Positions 19,365-32,124 are shown, numbered from the stretch's first letter. The stretch: DNA of 64,000 nucleotides from Adiantum capillus-veneris (GCA_014529385.2 CM043958.1:122234817-122298816), one strand, 5' to 3'. Notes: a model not told the origin generated them from the letters alone. Numbers and translations are program-made.

Positions 19365-20823
19365 ATTTTAGTGCCCGTCCTTGGGCACTATTTAAAGTGT
19401 CGGTGGAGGCTGTGGAAGATTTTGATTGGTTGTTGATGGGCTGATCTTCTTCAGTTGTCGTTGAATTTGTTGATGAGGTTCAATCTGTTGCAACATCTTC
19501 ATTGGTCCGAATATGTCTGATTTGAGAGATGATGTTGCATTTGTTCATTGTAATAGCATAGTGAGGAGGCTTCTGTTTATTTTATGAAAAGTATGTACAA
19601 GGGAAGTAGAATGATGAGGTTCTGAATTAGGGTCTAATACCTGGATGACCAAAGCAAAAAAACCCAGTGGGAAAAAAGTGCCTTTGTGATAAGCACATTA
19701 TTGGAGTACTTATTAGCATGGGAAATATTAATAAAGTACTCAACGGATTATTTGATGATAGATATGAAATAAAAAGTGTGATATCCGTGGAAGTTTGTTT
19801 GGCCGATGCCAATTTATCAAGGTCAGCACCAAGCGATGGGAAGCGATGGGCAGTCACCAAGCCTCCTATTCGCTTAGTATTGACTCCATTGTCACATGTA
19901 ATGATTTTAACCCCAAGGTCAACACCAAGCGATAGGGAGCATTGGGCAGTCACCAAGCTTCCTATTTGCCCGGTGCTGACTCCATTGTATGACTTGTCGG
20001 TTAGCATGACATTGGTTTGCCTGTTGTAGTCCACTCAAGGTGCATAGGTGGTAGCAAAAAGAGTGTCTAATGCATATGTACAATGATGGGACATCCTATT
20101 TATGCATACACTAAAATGCATGGGAAACAATATGCTGTGCAAGAAAGATTTCGAGGGATTCTTCAGAAAGATGGTGTAGCTATAAAAGCATATGACATGG
20201 CTTTGCAAGCTGGCACCCCTTTAAGATTGGGTTTCGTTGACAAGGATATGTGCTCTCATCTTACTGTGCATTGTGCATGAGTGTTGGACTCTACGACACT
20301 CCACCAATTGTAAGTTAATAGACTTCGACTCTTATGCTCATCTCATCCAGCATGAGTGACATGAACTAGATATGCTCAACAATTCCAGCTTGAGCATAAG
20401 CTTAATACTTACGACTCTTAGCACAGAGTTTAATATGACTTGAAGCTTTGGGACTAATGCTTTGCTCATTCTATGGCTCAACAGCCCGACTCTGACTATG
20501 CCAAAGAGTGTTTTTTGCACCCTGGCGATGCGACTTTTTACATTCTTGTGCTTACTACAAACATTTCTTCAGGTAAAAGTAAGCTTGAATCCTCAAAGAG
20601 AGGATGAGTGATGGACCAAGTAGGCATTGAAGGTTTCCTTTGCCATACCTGTTTCATCATCTTTGAATCTGCATTCTCGCTGGTTGGGTTGTCCTTCTTT
20701 GACTGTGAAGACTCCATTGTCTGTTTGATTCTCCATTTAGGCCTGTTGATAGGAATATTTGATGTTGTTGTAGGCCTCTGTTCATTGTTGGCATTTGGCT
20801 TTTGACTAGGAGCATTGGAAGAC
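19365..20823 (-). other. Element F 3' non-coding region with a diverged duplicated block
   Basis: A diverged block of about 70-97 bp occurs twice at about 19,820-19,985. Each copy has AGGTCARCACCAAGCGAT, then GGGCAGTCACCAAGC and TGACTCCATTG. It gives the 135-codon minus frame (19627-20034) a repeated look, but that frame has no known motif. A 65-codon plus-strand frame at 20083 is also unrecognised. No envelope-like gene seen. Confidence 0.5.
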
Positions 20824-21588
20824 TTAGGAATCTAAATCTCTTGATGACCTTTGGATCTTCTTTGTTGACTGTCTTGTCGAGTTCTTGAGATCTTCATGCA
20901 GGTCTGGTGTAGTTGCAATTGGCTTATGGTTGACTGGTAGCCAAATCTTTGTATAACCTATGTAGAATCCTTGTCCAAGAGGAACATTCTTTGAGATCCG
21001 TCTTTGTTTTGTATCCTCTTGAGAGTTGTGGTAGACTTTAGTATCTTTCAATCTTGTCCTGTTGTATACATGCTTCTTAGGTATCCAAGGAGATTATTGA
21101 AGTTGATACCTTGTGGGCCTTCTTTCTTGGGAGGGACTTGAAGTTACTTCATATGCCCTAACCTGAGGTTTTGATACCCATATCCGTCTTCTACCTCGAT
21201 AGTACTCTTATTCCTTTAAGCTCCATTGCGATGCTATCCACCCCATGTGTTTGTCTTTCTATGTTGATAACCTATCTTTAATCCAAACTGGATCATTGAC
21301 CTTGACTAAACTGCTTGGAACAAACACTTGCTTGAATATCTTTTGATTTCTTGAGTACTTTGGCTAAAGTATCTTTGCTTTTCTGGGTGTCTCCTTAGAG
21401 GTTTCAGTTGGGTCGGCAATTGACTTGAAAGTTTGAGAGCCTGACTTGCTTGAAGAAGCTGATCCATGAGGGTTCTTTGATGTAGAGGCATATGTTGTCA
21501 GACCTTCTTTGCTAGTCAGTGGAGGATCCACTTTAGCTTTACCTTTGTCTGCAAGATTTGTCTTCAATTGCAACTTTGAATCTAGCAT
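20824..21588 (-). pseudogene. Element F: W-[IVL]-P/S-x motif region, decayed
   Basis: Minus-strand frames here carry spaced W-I-P-K-K, I-W-V-S-K and K-I-W-L-P motifs in Lys/Ser/Thr-rich sequence, over several frames and stops. The same kind of spacing occurs in the 3' ORF of element C (W-V-P-K, W-I-P-K, I-W-V-P-K). That and the preceding retropepsin-like piece suggest the two are homologous. No biochemical role is known to me. The open pieces are 74, 61 and 75 codons, so no product is expected. Confidence 0.5.
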
Positions 21589-21659
21589 TAACGGTACCTG
21601 TAGTTGCTGGCTACTTCTTGGAAAAAGAGAGTATTAGCATTTTATCCTCTTTGTAGGCC

Positions 21660-21989
21660 TTGTGCTAGTCTAACCCACTGATGTCCAAGGATGGCATTTG
21701 CATGCATGTCTTATGAAGGCTTTACCTAAAACTTCACCTGCTCTTCACGATTTTGGATACTAAGGGTAGAAACCATTTCTTTTTGACTTGTAGCCTTACC
21801 CATGATTTTCATGTTATCTGGATTGCCTTGAATAATCTCTAGAATGCTCTGGATGTTGTTTGCAACCATATTGCACTTTGCTTCTTTATCCAATAGAGCA
21901 TTACATCTGGCACTTGCTCCTTTTGTACTACTGAGAAATATAGCTATTCTCATTGGCTCTATTGAAGATATTTGTCCTGCTTTTGTCAT
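21660..21989 (-). pseudogene. Element F: retropepsin-like piece 2, catalytic loop lost
   Basis: The frame carries C-N-A-L-L-D-K-E-A-K-C-N-M-V, which lines up with Y-N-A-L-L-D-T-G-A-K-H-N-L-L of the element C 3' ORF. The catalytic D-T-G is D-K-E here. Two stops later, past 21,720, A-N-A-I-L-G-H-Q-W-V resembles the closing I-L-G-x-x-W motif of retropepsins. Similarity is by eye; a profile comparison would be needed to confirm. Confidence 0.5.
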
Positions 21990-22004
21990 GGTCTCATCTT
22001 GATC

Positions 22005-22700
22005 TTAAATGTGTCTGTATGGAGGGTGGCTTGAGACTATGATTTCCAATCTAACTTTCATCAGCTGATTTAGCTGGCAATGTCCGGTCATTGGAATTTC
22101 TATTGCTTCCTGGTTGTCTACAATTTTGTTCTTCTTTACTTCTTGTCTTGGTGGCATCCTCTGCTTAATCGCTATCGTGATTGTTCTTTGCCTTGTTTGA
22201 TCTGCACTTGCTATTGCTTGATTTTCTTTAAGCTCTTCTGAAGTTTTGATTGATGGAGATGAATCATCTCTAATAAGATCTGCTTTGATATCAGTCTCCA
22301 TTTGAATTGTGCTTAAGGTCTTTGTGTTGTCGTCCGCGGGTGACCAGTCTTCGTCTTCATTCTTTGTTGTCTTTGAAGACTCCATAACGTTTGAATTCGG
22401 TATCTGTGACATATTTTGAGCCATTGGCATTCCCATTATGAAGTCCTCTGACATATCTTTTGTTGTGATCACGTGGAATTGAGCTATGATGATTTGCGAG
22501 CTTACTTCATTGGTGGTGGAGATGATTCCCCAGCATTCTGCTCGTTTGTCTCCTGATATGCTCACAAATTCAAAAGCATCTTCCAGCTGTGGTTGGCCAT
22601 ATCTTTTCCAAGTGCAAAAAGACACGAGGTTCTTGTCTAGCTGAAAATCTAGCTTTACTTCGCTTGAGAGTTTTTCTTCATTCTCAGTGATGTTGTACTT
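22005..22700 (-). pseudogene. Element F: retropepsin-like piece 1, no DTG loop
   Basis: The 206-codon frame (22625-22005) starts inside the domain. K-N-L-V-S-F-x-x-W-K-R-Y-G-Q-P-x-L, followed by V-S-I-S-G-D-K-R-A-x-x-W-G, aligns with H-N-L-L-S-Y-G-V-W-C-Q-L-G-K-P-x-L and V-K-G-I-N-K-K-K-T-A-x-L-G of the element C 3' ORF. Upstream, where D-T-G-A is expected, the frame reads L-D-F-Q-L-D, so it would not be catalytic. The C-terminal two thirds are Asp/Ser/Lys-rich and low in complexity. Confidence 0.55.
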
Positions 22701-22770
22701 GATCTTCGCAAGATTTGTGTCTGAATTGATTGCTTTTGTTGTGGCAGTGTCCTTTGGTTGAGCTTTATCT

Positions 22771-24933
22771 TCATTTTCTTTGCTTACCTGCTTTCATTGA
22801 TGTCGACTCGTATGACTGTGATAGTGCACTTTTTGTTTGCAATTGATGAGCGTTATTTGCCTGCATCTGAGTAACCTTTGATCTTAAAAGATCCACTGTA
22901 CTTTTTGGCAGAATTTGTCTCTTTGGAGGAGATTTTGGTGGTGACCTTTGTGTATCCTTATGGACTTTAGCTTTCATTGGTTTTGACTTTTCTCTCACCT
23001 GTTCTGGCAGCTTCAGGCTTTGCATCATCTTTAGATAGTCTTTGACTTCAGTCAGGCCATACGTAGGGGTTTGTACAAGGTCCTGATCTTGCTGATATTT
23101 GTTACCATGTGCATCTTGATATGCATATGTGAGCTTGGTCACATGCAACTGTTTGAACACTATGGGATTTGTCAGCTTTTGACTTTGACTTATGGAGATT
23201 AGCTGAAACCTTTGTCCTTGATGATCTTCATAGACGCATTTGTCTACAGATTCTGAGGGAACTTGGGTTAATTGGAAACTTCCAACAACCATATGATCTT
23301 TCAATGGTTTCTGTCTTGAAGGGGTTTGTTGACTAGAGGCTCTAGGGCTTCTAACTGCTTTTGTGGTTTCTGGTATAAGAGTTGATTTTGATGGATTTAC
23401 GGCTCCCCCCTTCCTAGGGTGATCACTATAGCCTGCATCATTGTAAGAGTTCAAAATTGTTTGGCTCTGGTTTAGTTTCACCTTCTAGGACTGTGAAGGT
23501 ACACTTTGGGTAGCACTGTTGATGTTTGGCATCTGTAAACCTTTTGCATAGTTTCCTATGTATCTCCATGAAACATGACAAATTATTCCCCAAGTCAAGC
23601 TATAGATAGCATTATCTTTGCCCTGATATTGTCTATCCCATGGGTCTCCTATGATATGAGCTTCTGTGGTTTCAAGACCCAAGGCATCATAGATGCTAGA
23701 CTCTCGTCTATATCTACGATTATTTTGATCAAAGTATATGCTCGATTGGTTACAACGTCGAAGTTTGATTTTCGATGGAGGAGAGTTTGGCTCTGCTGGG
23801 TTCACTCAGATAATATCCTTTAACTCTAAAGCGGATGGGCTATAATAGATTCTTTCCTCTGAAATGAACCATCCTTTCTGATCTATCACTGGATGCACTT
23901 CTATGAGCTCGTATGTGGGCCATTCAAACACTTGTTGATCCTTTTTGTACAGTTGCCCTTTTTGGTCTATGTAGTGTGCATATGAATTATGTGTGCCATA
24001 CAATGCTAACATCATTCTGTTTGTTGTGTCCCTTAGACTCGTGAATGATTTCACACTTGTGGCAGTGGATGCACAATCATTTGCAAACCTAATAGTCTTT
24101 TCAACATTCGGTGATATCTGGACACCTTTACCAAATTCATGCAGGAATTTGTTGTTCAAATCATCAATTCTAAGCTTTTCAGGTGCCTGTGCATCTATAT
24201 GTTGATTTTGAACTTGAAGTACTTTTACTGGTGCTTCTTATGGTAATAAAGAATCATCTGATTGCATTAAAAGTGACAAGTTAGATGCACTTACATCGAG
24301 ATTCACATTTCCGATTTTCTCTATACCTTGCTTGGTAGTTGATGTGTCCATGTTGTTTGGATTTCTTGAACAATCTTGTCCACCTTTTCGTCCACAATCT
24401 GAGAAATACGCCATGACTGGTGGTATTTCATTTGGTTCTATCATGTCAAGCTCTAGCTGAGAAGCTTCTGTTTCGACTCGATTCTCCAATTAAACTGGCT
24501 TCTATTGGTTGATCTGTTGGATCTTGCATTTTTGGATCTCGACTATAGATTTGACTAGTGTAATCCATGTACAATGACCCTAATTGCATATGCACCACAA
24601 CTGTATGTTTTGCTGGCTTGTGCAGATTTATGGATAACCACTTGGGTTAATTTTTTGCACTTCATCTTTAAGCTTATAATACCTGGCTCCACTGAAGTCT
24701 GTGAACATCTGGGAGTTCTCTGAATCTGGCTTTACTATGATCAATAGGATCTTGGCTCCTGTGTTGCTTTTGTTGCTCATCAAGTATCTATGGCCTCCTG
24801 AATATGCATATAAGACTTTATCTCCATTGTAGCCATATAGCTGTAAAATCTGCTTTGTTGCAGTTGTGCATGCGTTGCCACTACTACTAGCTTGCTTTGC
24901 TATACTTGAATTCACAGCTTGATTTGAGTCCAT
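22771..24933 (-). pseudogene. Element F: long ORF with repeated Y-x-D-x-x-G-x-x-Y motifs, decayed
   Basis: Five open pieces (24933-24628, 24489-24238, 24159-23806, 23805-23485, 23481-22771) lie in one reading frame, so this was about one 720-codon ORF broken by stops; a second frame is used near 24,600-24,490. About nine short motifs recur, among them YAYSGGHRY, FTDFSGARY, YMDYTSQIY, YIDQKGQLY, YFDQNNRRY, YQDAHGNKY and YEDHQGQRF. The pattern (aromatic, x, Asp, two variable, Gly/Asn, two variable, aromatic) suggests repeated beta-hairpins. I know no named family for it. Position suggests a gag-like or accessory N-terminal protein; element B has similar motifs before its gag. Confidence 0.6.
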
Positions 24934-26178
24934 GTTGACTAGTTCTGTAAAGACCGTCTCCTAGCAGATTTTGGTATTGATTAACAGAATTTCTGCTGCC
25001 TGTATTAGCCTAATCTGCAATCACATGTGAGTTGTGCCCCTGTTCGTCCGATTAGAAGCTAATTCTCAGTGCAATTACTTGCATCTGGCCGTTTTTTGTT
25101 TGCACAATGACTTCTAGTCCTTGGTGTTCTTTGTCTGAATTGTGAAAACACTGTCCAAAATTGGGCTAAAACAGTGATGTTCTTGGCCAAAAAGATTAAG
25201 TCCAGTTCCCAAGGATGTTCCCAAAATCTAGCTCGAAATTTTGAGCCTTAATGAGTTTTATAATTTTGATTTGTCGATTTTCAGCTTGATTTTGACAAAT
25301 TTAGAGATTTGTCTGCCGCACACGGCTTTGAGTTGGCTCTTTTCTCGCTTTTTCCGGCTGTTCTTCTGTTGTTCTGACTTTTCCGCGATTTGGTCGGTTT
25401 GCGGTCTGTGATTCTCCCAGCATTGTGTTTTTTGCTTTTTTGTCTCTTTCGACAAATTTCTTTTTATTTTTATTGATTTTTTGTGAAATTTTGAAGGTTT
25501 TATTAAATTTTTGATTTATTGGGATTTTTTCGAGCAATTTATGATTTTTAATGAACTTTTTGTTTATTTTTATGAATTTTTATAGTTTTTAGGGATTTAT
25601 CTGTAAATTTTTTGATTTTTTATATGAGTTTTCTATGTGATTTTTATTTTTTACAAGACTTTTAGTGAGTTTTTTATTCTTTTGTAGATTTTTTTAAAAC
25701 TTTATTTTTTTATTTTTTAATGATATTTGGCTTTTTAATTCTTTTTTGTGATTTGTTTTATTATTATTATTATTCTTCTTAATTTAAATTTTATTCTTAA
25801 TTTAAATTTTATTTTTATTTTCATTTTTATTTTATATTGTATATATATTATAGTGAAGTTTTTATTTTTTATAAAATTTTTATTGTTTTATTTTTCAATT
25901 TTTATTTTTTATTTTTAAAAGCCTCTTTTTTTAATAAAAAATTATTTAAATTGACTTGACTTACTTGCAGGCTGTGTGGCGGGGAGTTGACTTGCAGTAG
26001 ATGAAGGAGGGCCCTGGCGCGCAGCACGAGCCGAGGAGAGAAGAGAGAGTATGACGCGGCGTGACTATTGGAAACACCCAAGGTCCTAGTATATCAGAGT
26101 CCATACCAAGATTGAAAGAATATTTTTGTCCTAACTCACATAATGGCGATTTAAAGCTTCCAAAGCCTGCCAGATCCT
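24934..26178. other. AT-rich non-coding stretch upstream of the F ORF
   Basis: 25,440-25,960 is extremely T-rich on the plus strand (runs of TTTTTATTTT), with no ORF. It would be leader or 5' flank of F. No LTR end or primer-binding site was recognised. 25,960-26,100 turns abruptly GC-rich. Confidence 0.5.
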
Positions 26179-27041
26179 TTGCAGCAGCACGTAAATAAGA
26201 GCCACCATCATAGGAGCAGAGTTGTTTCTTCTACATGCCAACGTCTTTGGTTGCAATCCAACGTCCTAATCCCTTCAATCATGAAAAAAAATCCCTCTCA
26301 TTGCTCGCCATCACATTGCAATCGTTGTAATGTCGTCCACCCTCAACACCTCAACATCATGACACCTCGCCATTGTTTTTCCAAGAGGCATACAATTGAA
26401 TGATCTCTTGCCGCTAACCATCACCTACGCCACTTTATCTGCCTGTGGCGCCGCCTGCTGCAATAACTCCCTGGTCTACTTGATGATTTTTCTTAAAGAA
26501 GTGACACTATACGCATGACCCTACCCCTCCTTGGTCTGGTGTTGCAACCAGTTTGCACCGGCGCGGACTGATTACAGCAGCAGACTAAGGATGCTAATTT
26601 TTTTAAAATAAAAACGTCAATCTAGTAAGGGTGCGAGGATTTTTGAAAAGGGTTGTTGCACGAATTTGCTTCATTAATCAAAGTGGTGAGAGCAGAAGAG
26701 ACGATCACGAACCGAGCACTGCTCGTCGGCACTGACAGAGGGCATGAGGGGGAGCCATCCGATCTTGCCATCGACACTACAGAGCCTTCATATTCAACCT
26801 TTAGCTTAAGATAGGGATAGTCGTCATTCACAAAAGTCTATCCCTATGATCGTGTGGTGGCCAATCTTGACATGGCACAATTGCTTAGACAAGCCTTGCC
26901 ATCATGGTCGACTTTCTCACCCAAAAAAGTCACTTTACTCTTGTTCAAGATCTTCTTGCAGCATGGACACTCTTCCTTTGATGTTGTTAGAGTCGAAGAT
27001 GATGCATTCTTATGATCACACTCACAAAGGCAATCCCCAAG
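26179..27041. other. No gene recognised, flank of element G
   Basis: Short frames only. A minus-strand 81-codon frame (26844-27089) is Cys-rich (C-E-C, C-P-C-C) but runs into the G LTR and matches nothing I know. Confidence 0.45.
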
Positions 27042-27165
27042 TGTCATGCCAAGGGTAGGACCAGGCAGGCCAAGGGCCAGGACATACATTTAGTCAAGGG
27101 GACCAAGGGTCTATATAGGGCATGGCTGGTGGTGATGAGCATGTTCCAGTCCCTTATGCCTTTCA
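27042..27165 (+). repeat. Element G 5' LTR, 124 bp
   Basis: TG...CA ends; contains CTATATAGGGCATGG, a TATA-like box at 27,111-27,117. The 3' copy is 19 bp longer, mainly from a segment around CCTATATTTAGCAG. Confidence 0.88.
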
Positions 27166-27166
27166 C

Positions 27167-27178
27167 TGGTATCAGAGC
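27167..27178 (+). promoter_or_regulatory. Element G primer-binding site
   Basis: TGGTATCAGAGC, initiator-Met tRNA type, one base after the LTR. Confidence 0.92.
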
Positions 27179-29598
27179 TTAGGGGAGGCGAGAGCTACGG
27201 AGGAGGGTAAACCTGCTTTGCATGGCTTTGCATGTGCTCTCTCTCTCTCTCTCTCTATCGATTTCAGCATGAGGCATGGCCTCTCAAGGGGTCTCTCTCT
27301 CTTCCACGCCCAAGGAGGCTATGGTGTTGTCAAGAAGGGAGGTTCTTCTCTCGATACCCTTGCTTGCATGCCTTTGCATGCTCGAGAGCAGGGACGGGAT
27401 CGTGGGAAACTTCCCCTGTAGGGCCGAAGGGGATGGCTGCGGGAATACCCGCTTGCAAGGAAAACGGGCTCGAGGTCCACCTCCACAGAATTGCGGGCGG
27501 CTCTGCTCAATACGCGCGTGCTGCGACGGGAGAGACTTCTTCACACATGGGCAAACGCCCTCGCGGTATGCAGACCCGCCATCGACCATCCTTACTTACA
27601 CATGGTGGGCGCCCTAAGGTCACTCTAGGGACCTCGTCCCACAGAAATTGCTCGAATGTCGACAATTCTCTTACCTTGGACTGCTTGCAAGGTCGTAAGG
27701 GCAGTGAGACGGACAATACTCTCAACTTGGGCTGCTAGGATTTGCCAAATTTATGTTGTTGCAACAGAACCACATAAAGGTTTCCATGTTATGTTTGCAT
27801 GTCAATTCGGCATTGAAGTTCAAGGAAATTTGAATGTACAAACTATATGCCCGACAAGGTCGGGAAGCTACGAGACGAGAATGAGGCATTAGTGGCAAAC
27901 TTGGGACAGTTTTAGTAAATATGCTTTCAAACATCCTTCTACCTAAGCCATGGAGCTTGCTCGAAGCAAGACAGGAATGGCACGATGTGCAACATTGGGA
28001 TTTTACTCGAGACGACGGGAATCACGAATGGTCATCAATAATTGGTATTCGGTAGGGCCGACTCTGATCAATAATTGGTCAGTTATTTAGTTGCAGTACG
28101 ACAAGTAATGGTCAGGCTGTGGCTTGTACAATAAAGATATTGGGCAGGGAGGACTCGTTATTACACTTCAAGAAGCCGACATGCATTTTGAAGTGTCTAC
28201 ACCCAATATTGCATAACTCAGGTACGCTTTGTTTGTGCAATAGTTTATTGGTGATTTTATGTTTTTAGTATGGTATCCTACTCGACAAGGTCGATTCTAA
28301 AAGTGCTATACAACCAAGGTTCTAGGGACATGGATCCCTTCTCTTTCTGCATTGGATGCTTTCCAAGCCATTGCAGCTTGCTAGGGAGTAGACAACATAG
28401 GTACATGAAGCATAATGGACATCCACAGGTATGAGTTGAATTCCATGTCGACCACCACATGAATTTTCACTACGCTAACTTGTCAAGCAAACGTTGCTTT
28501 GATCAAGCAGGGTTTGATAATAACTGATATTTGATAGCTCAGTTGTAGATGAGCATCGGGAAAAGTTATGATTCTCAATCCGTAGCAAAATTTGGCAAGG
28601 CCATTTTCCTATGAAATTTTGACAAGGTCAATCTTTTTCGGCTTGGACATATGTGTGTCACCAAGAGTATCTGTTAGCTATGAGCAATCAGATCACATTC
28701 TTGTCTCATCCATGCATACAAACTTGGGATGGACTTCACAATATGCTTGCAGGTTATATGATACAAGGGACGTATCTGTACATACGACAGCTCCCATTCG
28801 TGCAACAGATATGGCTATGCGCTATTTTTAAGCGAGTTTTCTTCCACGGAATATCGGGCCAACTGGTTATAGCAATGACCAGGTTAGCCAATTTCACAAT
28901 CTTCTTATTTTTCCATGTTCACATCTTTGATTGGAAACTATTGCTCTTGTGCAAAGCAATGTGCTTTGACAATTTTACATGAAGCAAGGCTTCTTCCTTG
29001 TGCCAAGGTACTGCCCAATGACTTGGCATCACGGGCAGTTGCACACAAGTTTGAAAAACTGGCAAAATAGGGAATATCACCTCACAGAATCCCTACCAGT
29101 TTAGACTGTGCAAGGCACTAATGGTTTTGGCTCTCACATTTGAGGCCATCACTCTCACCAAGGGCTTAAAAATCTGTATGCAAGGCATGCTAACCAGGTG
29201 GCATGAATTCCACCTCTTCAGGGATTACGCTTCTGCTATCACACTCGCAACTCTGTCAAGGACAGGGCTGTCAAGGACAGTCTAAGTGATGGATTGTTTA
29301 ATATGATTGTTGGTTGCTATCACACAACAACACTAAAGGACCCTAAATCTAGGATTTATTTTACGGGCAAAGTGCCAATGCTAAGTCGTCCTCATACAAG
29401 CACGACCCCTGCATGGTAGGTGGGTCGGAATGAGTTTGTTTGTTTTTTTTGTTACCTCTCTCGATGAGAAAGTCATACTGGAAAATTGTGGAATGCTTGT
29501 ACGATAAGCTGCAATTTAGGCATAAGATGCGTAAGAGCACACAGCTTGGATACACACTTTAAAAACTTAAGGAAAGTTCCTCAGCCCAACATGCTCTT

Positions 29599-29600
<2 letters not shown>

Positions 29601-29669
<69 letters not shown>
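29601..29669. repeat. (TC)n microsatellite in element G
   Basis: Uninterrupted TC run of about 69 bp. Confidence 0.95.
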
Positions 29670-29671
<2 letters not shown>

Positions 29672-30190
29672 AAGGGAATAATGAAAATCTTCTACGAAGC
29701 TTTTGATACATGTTTTAATAGCGAGTCAGCCTGAGCCGAGGTGCTCTAAATCTTAGCTAACACGTGGCTAAGATGCTACTCAAATTAGTCTTCATTGGTT
29801 CGTCCATTGAACACTAATTTGCATAATGGCTATGAGCCACACTGGCTAAGAGCCATTGTCAGGCCAAGGGTAAGACCTAACTATTGGCATTCTTTGGGTG
29901 ATTGTTTTCAAGATCAAATAGATCTACCCCGGGAAGTACATCGACGTCATTGGACAAGCAAGATTCTTGTCATTACGGATGTCTAGGGTGTCATTTTTCT
30001 ACTGGTGTTTTCAGTGCGACACTCAAGTTGAATTTTTGATAATTTTCAACTCACAACAGTTGATCTCTACAAGGAAGTATCGATGCAGTAATCAGTTGAG
30101 ATAGCATGGCTGCCCATAAGAGCTAGGCATTTCACTTTTGTTGATTTCCTGCTCCTTCTATAGCACTATGGAGTGATTATGGACATACTA

Positions 30191-30310
30191 TTTTGGGGTA
30201 CGACCCGGCGGGTGATTGCTAAATCTTCCCATAGGCATTGAGGATCACAATTTTGGGGTACGACCCGACGGGTGATTGCTAAATCTTCCCATAGGCATTG
30301 AGGATCACAG
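30191..30310. repeat. 60-bp tandem duplication in element G
   Basis: 30191-30250 and 30251-30310, beginning TTTTGGGGTACGACCC, with two visible differences (GGCG/GACG, final A/G). Confidence 0.97.
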
Positions 30311-32124
30311 TTTGATCTATGCCCGTTATACTTTCGAGGAACGAATTCCGCAATATACCATGCGGTAGCGAGCAAATTCAACTTTTCAAGTTGATTCCAA
30401 TCATTCTATACACGGTTGACTATGTTGATTACCGTTACCTGCTAGTTGAACAATTCCTACAAAGGGTCATGCCAAGGGGTTTGACTACAGAGATTCTAAC
30501 CAATGGATTTGGATTGCAAAGAGAAATGACATGGTCATATAAGAGCCAAGCCATTTGGGTTGTACTGTCCAAAATCAGTTTTTGCATTGTGCAGTTATAG
30601 ACCCACTTGTAGGGTTTTATTTGGCACATGTTGTCACATGGGATACAACATGGTCTAGGAACTCAAGGAGTTTGGTTTAGCCAGTGGAGAAAAGCTAATG
30701 AGGGTCCCTCTCACTCCTGTTGTAAAGTGTTTGCAGTTACCTCCACGCACAAGTACACCTTGTACTTGAAGAATGTTATTTTTTCAGACATTCTTACATG
30801 AGACATATTCCACTTGTGGAGGATATGAGTCTCTGGGACTGACACTGGCGCCCACTATTTCAAGTATGTGTCACAACAAAGTCCCTACGTGCTACTCCAA
30901 TCTATTTTCTAGACCATTTTCAGCACGACGTATCAGGAGCAATTTCAGTGGCCAAAAATTATCGGATACTTAGAATGACTTGTTAAGGTACAAGTGCTGC
31001 TAAACAACATTACAGATGGTTATTTTTACATATAGAAAGGCTATGAGTTGTTAATGAAAAAGTTTCATTGTTTGTACCTAGAAGTGATCATTGTTTCACC
31101 TTCTATTATGGTTCAGACGTTTCAGCAAGGCTTGCAAATGATTGCAACTGAAAGTATTTAGTTTCTTTTTAGAACTATCTGCATTCCTCTTTAATGTGTG
31201 CTAGGCACATCACATTTGCCATAAGTATTGACAAGGATCACCAAGGATATACAGGTCCGGATCTGTTTTTTGCTCAATGCATGCACACTAGGTGTTATGG
31301 GCCCATCAAAGGCTGATTTGGAATGGCATGTGTATTCGTCAAGTTGTTGCTTATGAAGTATGCGGTATCTCTATGAGATTACTTTTGGGTCTACTAATCA
31401 CCAATAGAGGTCATGGCTCGGTTTGGGTGTTTGTAGATTTTCTTTAACCACGATGGTTATTCCGGACATTGATGTTACACAATATTGTGATTTCCATTTA
31501 CCAGTCATCTGGGAAGACTGTCTGTAAACAGAGCGAAACACACCTCGGTACTGTCAGTTATCCAAGGGGATAAGCAGATTACAAAGTGTAATCTTGTGCT
31601 GAAGGATATGCAAAGTGCGTACGTTAGCACCAAACGATCCAATTAGTAAGCATTTATTACTCTACTTGGCATTTGCTTATCATAAGTTAAAGCATGTTTG
31701 CGACTAGGTGTGGTTTCTTCATGTATAAATCAAGTTCTCAACCTTGAATGGTAGCGTTGTTTACTGCTGAAATTGGAAAACAAGTCAAGGACTTAAACTT
31801 GTGGCTGATGAGTTATGTTAGCAAGTTACTTTCATGGAAAGTGAAAAGAGGTACTCTTTAGGGTACATCTTTGTGTGATAACTCGTTTTGCATCCTCACG
31901 TGTGTTCTAAATGGAGTCTACACACTATGATTGGATAGGAATCGGTAACACAAGATGGTTGCAAAAGGACAACAATGTGAAAAATCAAGATGTTACTCTT
32001 GGTTTCATTGAACCTCCTATTGAACCGTGTTCCGGTCAACCAAATAGTTGGATCCATGAACGATGCCACTATAGAAAACATTAGTGTATCATCACTCTTG
32101 TTTTCAAGGATGAAAACGCTTCTC

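Larger units (their letters stand above)
18618..25260 (-). mobile_element. Element F: LTR-retrotransposon-like, no RT or integrase seen
   Basis: Read on the minus strand: a long decayed repeat ORF (24,933-22,771), two retropepsin-like pieces (22,700-21,660), W-x-P-K-type motifs (21,590-20,830), about 1.4 kb of non-coding sequence, a polypurine tract (19364-19352), and an LTR beginning TGTTAACTGAG at 19351. Element E sits in this LTR region. I could not find the 5' LTR or a primer-binding site, so the right boundary is arbitrary. No RT, RNase H or integrase motif was found in any frame. It is either non-autonomous or has lost pol by deletion. Confidence 0.55.
27179..32124 (+). other. Element G interior, no recognisable coding
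   Basis: Overlapping frames at 27,232-27,738 include a short CT run and Cys/Arg-rich sequence with no motif. Around 30,660-31,420 there are vague resemblances to Copia RT-RNase H text, all in different frames and not defensible. Confidence 0.6.

Noticed and set aside
18618-25260. Element F as an endogenous pararetrovirus
   Set aside because: No movement protein, coat protein, RT or RNase H motif was seen, and a polypurine tract followed by a TG start points to an LTR element.
30660-31450. Copia RT-RNase H remnants inside element G
   Set aside because: Only scattered short similarities in changing frames; not better than chance by eye.
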